Assembly (NCBI GenBank): GCA_963701735.1
Contig: CAVPBI010000019.1
Coordinates: forward strand, 248,001-312,000
Length of the DNA stretch: 64,000 nucleotides
Source of the DNA: CAWABB01 sp963701735
GTDB lineage: Bacteria; Bacteroidota; Ignavibacteria; UBA10030; UBA6906
Reading direction: 5' to 3'
Shown here: in pieces, positions 34,860 through 42,502 of the stretch
How the letters are laid out: every line of letters begins with the position of its first letter
Numbering within the stretch: position 1 is the stretch's first letter
The notes under the pieces: generated by a model
What the model saw: only the letters and a program-made list of their open reading frames with translations
Databases searched by the model: none
Told to the model about the DNA's origin: nothing
Translations under genes and position numbers: made by a program

Positions 34860-36323
34860 TCAGAGTGTGGGCAGCGCGTTCTTCGCCTTCGAGCGCACAA
34901 GGGCGAAGTTGAGGTTGGGCAGCGAATTGAATGAGGCGGCCTGCTGGTAGAGCTCGCGGGCAGCGTCTTTCTGGCCCAGGCCCGCCTTGGCCTGGCCCAT
35001 GCGGTACAGGTTATAGGGATTCTGGAGCGTGGCCCGTTCGAGCTCCCTGAAGGCGGTCTGGTAGTCGCCCTTCTGCAGTGCAATCCTCCCGAGCAGCTCG
35101 TGCGACAGCCGTTCCAGATTCCTGTTCTTTCTCAGTTCCCCGCCCTTTTCAAGAGCCACCGCATGGGCTTGCGCCTTTTCGATGTTGCCCTCCGCTATAG
35201 CGACCAGCCCGAAGTTGTACTCGTTCCCAAGCCGGTTGGCCTCTTTCACGTCGGTGGACAGCTTCGAGCGGCTGATCAACTCGTCCGACTTGACGAAATG
35301 CTCCCGGGCTTCCTTGATGTTACCGTGCTCAAAGTAGATCATTCCTTTCGTGATGAGGTCCCCCGACATAGCGGCGTGGTCTCCGATCGACTCACCCAGC
35401 GCATACTGCTTGTCCATCTCCTTCAGGGCAGCCTCCCGGTTCCCTTCGTCGAGGCAGATGAGCGTGGTGACGAACATGGCCTGTCGTCGCTCGGCGTCGT
35501 CGCGCGCGCTACGGAGGTACGTCTCCATCTCTTCGCGTGCTTCCTGATGCCGGCCGCTGTACATAAGGTTCGCGGCGATGCCGATATGGGCATTCACGAA
35601 GGTGTTGTCGACGGACAGTGCTTTTCGGTACTGCGCGACAGATTCTTCAAACCTGCCGGTCTTCATCAGAAGCTCGGCGTACGAGTCGTACGGGTTCGGA
35701 TCCTTCGGGATCAATGCGATGTATTTCTTGTATGCAGTTTCTGCGCCTGCGTAATTGCCGAGGAATCGTTGTCCGTAGCCGAGCATGTTGTACGCAGGGG
35801 CAAAGGATGGGTTGACCACGATGGCCGCATCGCAATTGGAGACGGTTCCGCTGTAATCCTGCTGGATGAACCTGAAGGTGGCAAGTTGGACGAGTCCCCG
35901 TTCGTCTTTCGGATGGAGCTTCACGAGTTCCTCCAACGCCTCTCCCTGCTTGCCGGCCTGGCCGCTGCCGGCGGCCTGGAAGCTCGTGATGAGGAGCTGC
36001 TCCCCCTCTGAAGACTTCGCCGCGAGCGTCACGGCGCGATTGATATTGTCGAAGAACCCCTTCGCGGTGCCCTGTGTGATGGCCAGATATGCCGTGGCCA
36101 GCGCGAATTGCGGATCCAGCTCGACGGCCTTACGGAAGTGGGGGACGGCATCGGCACGTTTCAGCTGCTCGAAGAGGTCCCGGCCGGCGAGGAATTCCCT
36201 CCGCGCCTCGGGAGAGTCGGTGGTGATGGGGATCTTGTCGTCGCCCGCAAGTCCCGCGGTGGTCAGCATGGCAAATGCCGCGCAGGTCACGAAGACGCGT
36301 TGCGGCTTGAGTCGATCGAACAT
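34860..36323 (-). CDS. Tetratricopeptide-repeat protein, exported
   Basis: 487 residues. N-terminal signal-like segment (VFVTCAAFAMLTTAGLAG) followed by many TPR-type helical pairs, for example AVPHFRKAVELDPQFALA and ETAYKKYIALIPKDPNPY. Such periplasmic TPR proteins are protein-protein scaffolds; no enzymatic domain is seen. AAGGGG lies about seven bases upstream of the ATG. It is divergent from the metallophosphoesterase gene, with about 280 bases between. The partner is unknown. Confidence 0.85.
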   Translation of the reverse strand: MFDRLKPQRVFVTCAAFAMLTTAGLAGDDKIPITTDSPEARREFLAGRDLFEQLKRADAVPHFRKAVELDPQFALATAYLAITQGTAKGFFDNINRAVTLAAKSSEGEQLLITSFQAAGSGQAGKQGEALEELVKLHPKDERGLVQLATFRFIQQDYSGTVSNCDAAIVVNPSFAPAYNMLGYGQRFLGNYAGAETAYKKYIALIPKDPNPYDSYAELLMKTGRFEESVAQYRKALSVDNTFVNAHIGIAANLMYSGRHQEAREEMETYLRSARDDAERRQAMFVTTLICLDEGNREAALKEMDKQYALGESIGDHAAMSGDLITKGMIYFEHGNIKEAREHFVKSDELISRSKLSTDVKEANRLGNEYNFGLVAIAEGNIEKAQAHAVALEKGGELRKNRNLERLSHELLGRIALQKGDYQTAFRELERATLQNPYNLYRMGQAKAGLGQKDAARELYQQAASFNSLPNLNFALVRSKAKNALPTL

Positions 36324-36602
36324 GGCACTACCCCTTGATGGTGATGATTGGACTGTCCCCGTCTCCTCCCAATGCCCTCGCAGCCGGGACCGAATTCACG
36401 CTACAATGACCTGCCCGGAGATTCAACGAAATCGCGGCGGGACGCTGGGATCCGGGGCTGGAGTGTCTGAATCGCGCGATGTATCGCTCCTGGCCCGAGG
36501 CTCGGCTCCCTGGGCTCAGGCTCCCGAGGCTCAGGTCGCCTGCCGCCCAGATCTCCTGCCGTTGCCAGAACTTGCTCCCGGGCCGAAACTCTCTATCTTC
36601 AT

Positions 36603-37841
36603 ATGAACGACCGAAGGAACACGATGTCCTGGGAACTTCGCACACTACAAGTCATCGCTCTCGCGGCACTCCCGCTTCACCTGTATGTCGGCCTCCGCAT
36701 TGTGGCCTCGATAGGGGTTGTTGCCCCCGCCCGGAAGGCGCGGGCAAGAAGGCTCTTCCTGGCCTTTCTCGCCTGGGTTTCGCTCCTCCCCCTGGTCTTG
36801 TTTCTGGGTCGTCTGGCCGGTGTGGATTGGGTCGGCGGGGCATACGAGGCAGGTGCGATGGCGCTGGATCCGCTGTTTCTGTACCCGATCTGGTTCGCGC
36901 TCATCGCCAGCGCGGAGATGCTGGCCTTCTTCCTTGTCCTCGATATCATTGGTTTCCTCTCTCGCCTGTTTCCTGAGCGACGAGAATCCGTGCGGAAAGC
37001 CCTGGCGTACGCGCGCCTTGCGATAGCCGCAATCGCTGTGGTGTATGTCCCTTGCCGCATCCTCTTCGATACGTTGTTCATTGAAGACGCTGAAACCCGG
37101 CTTGCGATGCCTGGCCTGCCGCGGGAACTGGAAGGGCTCCGGATCACCCTGGTTGGTGACATCCAGGTCGATCGCTTCACTGGCCAGGGGAAGGTGGGAC
37201 GCGTTCATTCCATCGTGTCAGGGCAGAAGCCGGAACTGCTGTTGTCGTCGGGTGATCTTGTGACACGTGGGAGAGAATATCTTGGAGAGGCACGTGAGGC
37301 GATCTGTGGTATGGCCGGGAGTGTGGCTTCGATTGCCGTCATGGGAGATCACGACCACTGGTCGGCCCCGGAAGACTTGCGCATAATGCAGCAGGACTGC
37401 GGGTGGTCGTTTCTCGAGAATCAGCATGACGTGCTGACGTATCGAGGCCGGACCATTCTGATTTCGGGGCTGACGCATATCTACAGCGATCGGCTTCCGG
37501 GGTCGGCGCTTCGGGAGTTCCTCAACTCGGCGCCCCAGGCAGATCTGAGAATCCTGCTGGTTCACCAACCGGCTGAAGAATTGGTGCAGCTGGCGGCCGA
37601 CGCCGGCTATGACCTGGTGCTCGCGGGGCATACACACGGAGGGCAGATCGTATTTCACCCCCTCGGCATGCCGTTGACGCCGAGCATGCGGGAGACGAAG
37701 TATTATAGAGGGTACCACATGGTGGGGGCAACACATGTCGTGGTAACGCGAGGCGTCGGGCTCACACTCGCGCCCGTCCGTTATCACGCGAGGGCTGAGG
37801 TGACGACGGTGACGTTGCACGCTGTGACGCCCGGCGGGTAG
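36603..37841 (+). CDS. Membrane-anchored metallophosphoesterase (YkuE/YaeI-like)
   Basis: 412 residues. Five or so hydrophobic segments in residues 1-160 are followed by a calcineurin-like phosphoesterase domain. Metal-binding motifs in order: GDIQ (Asp186, Gln188), SGDLV (Asp218), MGDHDHW (Asp249-His250) and AGHTHGG (His343, His345). The first motif has Gln where most relatives have His (DxH), and the third has GDHD instead of GNHD. This is a variant, not a loss of the whole site. YkuE/YaeI-type enzymes act on phospholipid or UDP-diacylglucosamine-like phosphoesters at the membrane; the substrate here is unknown. Confidence 0.85.
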   Translation: MNDRRNTMSWELRTLQVIALAALPLHLYVGLRIVASIGVVAPARKARARRLFLAFLAWVSLLPLVLFLGRLAGVDWVGGAYEAGAMALDPLFLYPIWFALIASAEMLAFFLVLDIIGFLSRLFPERRESVRKALAYARLAIAAIAVVYVPCRILFDTLFIEDAETRLAMPGLPRELEGLRITLVGDIQVDRFTGQGKVGRVHSIVSGQKPELLLSSGDLVTRGREYLGEAREAICGMAGSVASIAVMGDHDHWSAPEDLRIMQQDCGWSFLENQHDVLTYRGRTILISGLTHIYSDRLPGSALREFLNSAPQADLRILLVHQPAEELVQLAADAGYDLVLAGHTHGGQIVFHPLGMPLTPSMRETKYYRGYHMVGATHVVVTRGVGLTLAPVRYHARAEVTTVTLHAVTPGG

Positions 37842-37899
37842 GCAGCGGGGACGGCAATGCTGAGGAAGATGAACGGTCGCGATAGGGAGTTAGTTTCCC

Positions 37900-38229
37900 T
37901 TAGGCTCTCCAGAGTACAGCGAGACCAAAGCACAGGAGGGCAAGGCCGATCGCTTTCTGTGTCGAGATCGGTTCCTGAAGTAGGGCGTACGATGCCACGG
38001 CAATGATGACGATGCTGGCGGCTGAGAAGATAGGGAAGGCTACGCCGAGCTCCAGCGTTTCCAGTGACTTGATGAACGAGACAGTGTTGACGAGCCCGAT
38101 GGCGAGACCAAGTCCGAGCAACGACCCCTTGCGGAGCGTGAAGCTGTCGATCGCCGAGCCGAACTTGAAGAGGACGTTGGCCGCGGAGTTTGCGACGATA
38201 GCGAGGACGAGGTATGTGAAGCCGCTCAT
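37900..38229 (-). CDS. Small multidrug resistance/EamA-type transporter
   Basis: 109 residues from the ATG at 38229, which has GGAG eight bases upstream. Four hydrophobic segments and the pattern VLAIVANSAANVLFKFGS resemble SMR/DMT proteins. The strictly conserved membrane Glu of EmrE (about position 14) is not evident, so it is more like the EamA-type or 4-amino-arabinose-lipid flippase-like subunits of the superfamily than a drug pump. It probably works as a dimer in the inner membrane. Confidence 0.75.
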   Translation of the reverse strand: MSGFTYLVLAIVANSAANVLFKFGSAIDSFTLRKGSLLGLGLAIGLVNTVSFIKSLETLELGVAFPIFSAASIVIIAVASYALLQEPISTQKAIGLALLCFGLAVLWRA

Positions 38230-38295
38230 GGGAGTCTCTCCGGGGAACTCAGTGCGTGCCAAATGTCAGTGATCGAACGTCGCAGCATGGACAGG

Positions 38296-38319
38296 ACGGG
38301 CCCGGAATTCCGGGCCCGT
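38296..38319. other. 24-bp perfect palindrome, possible terminator or operator
   Basis: Twelve-base perfect inverted repeat centred on AATT between two minus-strand genes. It lacks a convincing T tract on either side, so it could be a Rho-independent terminator of weak type for the 38347-38781 gene or a protein-binding site. Confidence 0.4.
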
Positions 38320-38346
38320 TGCCGCTTCCAGGATCGTTCACGCCGG

Positions 38347-38781
38347 TCACGGTTTGCCGGACGGGGCGATGGTCGTCACCATCGGCACTTTGCCGAAGAC
38401 TGCGACGGCGATGATGCCGGCGATGATATACTGCAGGATTGTTGTCCAGAACCAGATGGCCGCCATGTAGTAGGGGATGGCGATCATGGCGTACGTGCCG
38501 TACGCGTAGCCCATGCCGAGCCATATGCCCATATAGAGCCCGTACCGCACGCCTTCCATCATGCCCTTCCCTTCGTATCCCTTCGAGAAGACGAACACGA
38601 AGAAGAACGCGCCGACGAGATTGAGAACCCAGTAGACCCACATGAGGCGGTCCATGTCGGGCCGCCAGACCGAGGCTGTGCTCTGGTAAGCGCTTCCGAG
38701 GATGACGCCGTTGACGAGCATACTGTAGAGGGTAAAGAAGACGAAAACAACCGCTGTCGCGGTCAGGACCTTCTTGCTCAT
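38347..38781 (-). CDS. Four-helix membrane protein of unknown function
   Basis: 144 residues from the ATG at 38781, which has a strong AGGAGG six bases upstream. Four hydrophobic segments alternate with short loops (LTATAVVFVFFTLYSMLV, VYWVLNLVGAFFFVFVF, GIWLGMGYAYGTYAMIAI, FWTTILQYIIAGIIAVAV). I do not recognise the family. It is the gene nearest the tRNA-Gly and is followed by the 24-bp palindrome. Confidence 0.7.
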   Translation of the reverse strand: MSKKVLTATAVVFVFFTLYSMLVNGVILGSAYQSTASVWRPDMDRLMWVYWVLNLVGAFFFVFVFSKGYEGKGMMEGVRYGLYMGIWLGMGYAYGTYAMIAIPYYMAAIWFWTTILQYIIAGIIAVAVFGKVPMVTTIAPSGKP

Positions 38782-38934
38782 AAATCCTCCCTGTGTGGTG
38801 GGGGCTCGTGGATTGCGTGGCAGGGCAAGTATATCGATCAGTCGGCGGAATCGCAAGGGGGGAAAAGAGGCCAAAAAGCGAGACCGGAGCCAGCTTGGCC
38901 CGCCAGTGGCGGCCGAACTAGCTCCGATCGGAGA

Positions 38935-39009
<75 letters not shown>

Positions 39010-39456
39010 AGACGTAACCGCTTAGATGCTAATCAGTTACTAGGAGTTGTACCATGTTGCGCATTGATTTTGCATTAGTATTGCCGATGACCTACCCAAA
39101 AGCATACGAAGGTTTGCTCGGAAAGGCAAGCCGCCCTTCTGAGGATCATATGACGGGCTCGTCTTGGATGACGAGGCTCACGCACCTCGATGTCGGCACA
39201 AGATCCCAATTGCACGTAATATCATAATGAGGTAGGTTTGCTGTGTGGCCTTATTCTGGGCCCTGCTTTTCTTGATCCCCCACAGAAGTCCGGTTTCCTA
39301 TTTCATGTTCATTGACTTGCAGCCTCATCACCAACGTGGTAATGGGGTTTTGCTGTTTGTGAGGGTCCATCGTCAAGCAAATGGCGGCACTCACGGTCAG
39401 GGGACAGGCTACCACAGAGCTACACGGTCTCAAATCCGGGAGCAATCTCTAAGTTA
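39010..39456. other. Intergenic region downstream of tRNA-Gly
   Basis: About 450 AT-richer bases with no gene that shows family signal. It leads into the fragmentary surface-protein sequence beginning at 39457, so it may be decayed coding sequence. Confidence 0.35.
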
Positions 39457-39826
39457 ATGCTGACGGGGACGTATGTCCTCGGCCCATTGGCTGTGCCCCG
39501 GTTGATTTCTCCGGCAGATGGTGCTGAAGGAGTAGAGGGGGTGCCAACGCTTCTGTGGAATAGTGTTGGCCACGCCAGCGCCTACCATCTCATCGTGGTC
39601 CATGACAGCCTTTTCAGCCAAGTCATGGCGGACACGATCATTGCAGACACAACACACACATTTCCCCTTCTCGAGCCACTCTCTGACCACTGGTGGCGCG
39701 TGGCGTCAATTGGAGCTTCAGGGGAGGGGCGTTCTCGGTTGGTTGGAAGTTCACAACGCAGGAGTGGTTAGGAGTTGAAGATAAGGAAGATGTCTCTTCT
39801 CTGTTCCTGAATGGTTGGGAGGCACG
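39457..39826 (+). pseudogene. Fragment of a fibronectin-like surface-protein domain, frameshifted
   Basis: The frame starting at 39457 encodes one complete-looking domain of the kind seen in T9SS cargo: LISPADGAEGVEGVPTLLWN, then SAYHLIVVHDSLF and HWWRVASIGASGEG. It closely parallels the domain near residue 1222 of the 44923-50115 protein (LASPADGATGV ... YYWRVSAS). The expected end (W-K-F-T-T) is found in a different frame from about 39732 (FSVGWKFTTQEW), implying a single frameshift around 39716-39731. There is no signal peptide and no further domain, so this is a relic. Confidence 0.65.
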
Positions 39827-40705
39827 ATGCCGCGTCTGACGTGTGGAGTCCCTGTATTCAACGGGGAACGGTTTCTTGCTGAAACCCTGCAATCCATACT
39901 GGCTCAGACGTATGACGATTTCGAGTTATTGGTTGCCGATAACGCGTCCACCGACAGGACTGTGGAGATCTGCAGGGATTTCATGGCGCGAGACAAACGC
40001 GTCCGCCTCTTCTCTGCCGCTTCAAACCGGGGTGCCGCTTGGAATTTCAACCGTCTCGTCAGGGAGGCAGTCGGCGAGTATTTCAAATGGCATCCGTACG
40101 ATGACCTCTTGGTACCGGACTTCGTAGCGCAATGCATCGCTCGGCTGGACAGCCATCCCGACGAGATTCTCTGCTATCCCAGGACACAGGTCATTGGTGA
40201 GCGGGGCGAACCGTTGCTCAAAGAACCGGAAGATGTCCTTTCGGTCACGAGCGCGACTCCCGACGGCCGGCTCTCAGAGTATTTCAGGTCGTCGTTTTTG
40301 AACCGCGGATGCAACGCGGCACTTGGTGTGACCAGGACGGGTGTTCTCAGAAAGACGAGGTTGATCGGGGCATATGCAGGTTCGGACAAGGTGTTGCTAG
40401 CGGAACTTGCATTGCTAGGGCCTTTTCACCAATTGCCGGGCACGCTCTTCTTTCGGCGTGAGCACTCAGGATCATCCCTGGCAGTACATCCCGATCCCTT
40501 GCTGCGCGATCTGTGGTTCGACACGGACCGAACCGGGAAGCGTCAGTTCATCCACTGGAAGTGGTTCATCGAGTACGTCCGTGCCATCCATCACATTCCG
40601 ATGTCAGTCACAGAGCGGTTCAGGGCGGAGAGAGTGATGCGTGAATACTGGAAGCTTTACGAGCCGAGACTCAAGAGGGAAATAATGAGATCCGTCGGAC
40701 GATAA
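39827..40705 (+). CDS. Glycosyltransferase family 2 (copy A of an inverted paralogue pair)
   Basis: 292 residues from the ATG at 39827, which has GGGAGG just upstream. GT-A motifs: LTCGVPVFNGERFLAETL, LLVADNASTDRTVEI, NRGAAWNFNRLV and WHPYDDLLVPDF (acidic DD motif). The 292-residue protein encoded on the opposite strand at 56505-57383 is the same length and similar throughout, with long identical stretches such as RLSEYFRSSF and LRKTRLIG. Soluble enzyme, donor unknown. It lies between two decayed surface-protein fragments, 21 bases before another GT2 gene. Confidence 0.88.
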   Translation: MPRLTCGVPVFNGERFLAETLQSILAQTYDDFELLVADNASTDRTVEICRDFMARDKRVRLFSAASNRGAAWNFNRLVREAVGEYFKWHPYDDLLVPDFVAQCIARLDSHPDEILCYPRTQVIGERGEPLLKEPEDVLSVTSATPDGRLSEYFRSSFLNRGCNAALGVTRTGVLRKTRLIGAYAGSDKVLLAELALLGPFHQLPGTLFFRREHSGSSLAVHPDPLLRDLWFDTDRTGKRQFIHWKWFIEYVRAIHHIPMSVTERFRAERVMREYWKLYEPRLKREIMRSVGR

Positions 40706-40726
40706 TCACCAGGGGAGTGCTGCACT

Positions 40727-41623
40727 ATGCCAGAAGTCCGGCGTCCATTTGTTACTGTGATCATTCCGGCTCTCAACGCTCAAGAGAGTCTTCCCTTCCT
40801 ACTTGATTCTCTCCAGGATCAGTCCTATCCCGCTGATCGACGCGAGTTAATTGTTGTCGACAACGGCTCCACCGACAGGACTGTCGCAATTGCGAGAGAG
40901 AGGGGCGTGAGCCTCCTTGTGGAAGACCAGGTGAAGGGTCCGGGAGCTGCCCGGAACCGGGGCATTGTTGCCGCTCGTGGAGAGATCCTCGCATTTCTAG
41001 ATGCTGACTGTATTGCCACGCCTACTTGGATTGATGAAGGGGTGAAGTTTCTCGTCGAGAATGGCGCGGATATTGTCGCAGGGAGGGTGGACTGGATTTT
41101 CAGTGTGCAGCCGTCGGCGGCGGAGGTGTTTGACTCGCTGGTCCATTTGCGCAATGATGTCCACGTGGAGAAGGATCGAACAGCGGCAACTGCTAACATG
41201 TTCGTGGCGGACAGGGTGTTCAGGCGAGCTGGCTTATTCCCCCCGTTCCGTTACGGGGAGGACACATTATTTGTCTTGCGCGCGCAGGCAGCTGGATTCA
41301 GGCTTGCATACGCGCGCACCGCTGTTATTCGACATCCCGCCCGGGGATTCTGGGGGGTCATGGCGAAGGCCATAAGGGTCGGATGGCAGTTCGACGCAGT
41401 TTCACGCGCAATGGGCAGGCATCGCAATCATGCCATCTTGACGTGCGCTCGTGCCGCCCTTCCGAGGACGCCTTGGGGAGTCAGGAAGTTGATCCGGATG
41501 CGCGGCTCGCCGAACATGGAGCACATGGTGTGGCGCCTCTGTATGGTCTGGTCGGCATACGGCTATGCGTGGGGGATGACATCCACGGTCTCTCTAATCC
41601 GAGGTTTCTTCTGCCGCCGTTGA
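40727..41623 (+). CDS. Glycosyltransferase family 2
   Basis: 298 residues. GT-A motifs: VTVIIPALNAQESLPFLL, LIVVDNGSTDRT, GAARNRGIVAARGEILAF and LDADCIATP (DxD-type). The C-terminal part is basic and partly hydrophobic, and ends SLIRGFFCRR. ATG spaced 21 bases after the preceding GT2 stop, so one transcript is likely. Its stop codon coincides with the start of the T9SS sorting-domain remnant in another frame (41620 on), which marks a junction. Confidence 0.87.
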   Translation: MPEVRRPFVTVIIPALNAQESLPFLLDSLQDQSYPADRRELIVVDNGSTDRTVAIARERGVSLLVEDQVKGPGAARNRGIVAARGEILAFLDADCIATPTWIDEGVKFLVENGADIVAGRVDWIFSVQPSAAEVFDSLVHLRNDVHVEKDRTAATANMFVADRVFRRAGLFPPFRYGEDTLFVLRAQAAGFRLAYARTAVIRHPARGFWGVMAKAIRVGWQFDAVSRAMGRHRNHAILTCARAALPRTPWGVRKLIRMRGSPNMEHMVWRLCMVWSAYGYAWGMTSTVSLIRGFFCRR

Positions 41624-41940
41624 CGGAGTACAGTCTGCTGCAGAACTACCCTAGCCCCTTGAACCCGAGCACAACGATTTGGTATGCTTTGCCGGAGGCG
41701 ATACTGGTGAGGTTGGTGGTGTTCAACTCTGTGGGTCAGAGCGTAGTGGATCTAGTGGATGAGGCCCAGGAAGCGAGGGACCACGAGGCACGGTTTGACG
41801 GAACGTCGCTTGCCTCATGCGTGTGCTTCTTCCGTCTGCAGGCCGGAGAATTCGTCCGGACAAACAAGCTCGTGCTCTCGAAATCTAAGGACATTTGGAA
41901 CATGACTCATCCTTTTGCAGTAACAGTGGCGAAGTTGTAG
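41620..41940 (+). pseudogene. Orphan T9SS sorting-domain remnant
   Basis: In the frame beginning at 41620 the sequence reads as a T9SS type A sorting domain: SLLQNYPSPLNPSTTIWYAL, LVVFNSVGQSVVDLVDEAQE, then ARFDGTSLAS and VRTNKLVLSK. Key positions have drifted (NYPSPLNP for NYPNPFNP, CVCFF for the usual GVYFY/F), there is no start or signal peptide, and the frame upstream overlaps the GT2 gene out of phase. It is best read as the decayed 3' end of a surface-protein gene. Confidence 0.75.
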
Positions 41941-42502
41941 TTGTGATTGTTCCTGGCTTTTGGTGGCACTTTGATTGCAGTCACATTCCTGCCGTGAAAG
42001 CGGTGCGTTGCGGCAACCCGTCCACCTCAGATATGGGTGGTTGAATGCGATTAGTATTCAATGACGAGTTCGAACGGCGATCGCACCCCCTAATCGAGGC
42101 GGCGAGGTACAGGCCGACAAGCGTCACTTGATGTTTGGCCCCGTCTTTCTTATGCTGGACTTAAGCACTCCCCATTGTACACCTGTTCATTGACCGAAGC
42201 CTCATTTCCCACTGCGGAACGGAGGCTTCGCGCTTTTTTCTGCAACATCTCTTTACGTGCACAGCTGATCCTCCCGGGTCAACGTGCGTTCCTCCCCTCC
42301 ACAACCGACTTGCTCCCGACACTCGCCCTTCCGGGAGGAATATGAGCTGGCGCGAGCGCAACTCGGCGCGGAGCGAAAGAAGAAAGAGCCGCACGCCGAC
42401 ATCCCGAATCGCAACCGCAGTCGGGCAGCGTTCCTCCCTGGGACCAAGGCAAGTGCGATCAATCGGAGAGAAGCCGCATCGAGATGAGAGGAGAAACCCA
42501 CC
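41941..42502. other. Intergenic region with terminator and DUF362 upstream sequence
   Basis: About 560 bases. Apart from the terminator at 42195-42236 and the GAGGAG ribosome binding site at 42487-42492, no gene or RNA was recognised. Confidence 0.4.
42195..42236 (+). terminator. Rho-independent terminator
   Basis: Nine-bp stem (42195-42203 with 42222-42230), 18-base loop, then CGC and six T. It would end transcripts reading through the GT2 pair and the sorting-domain remnant. Confidence 0.8.
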
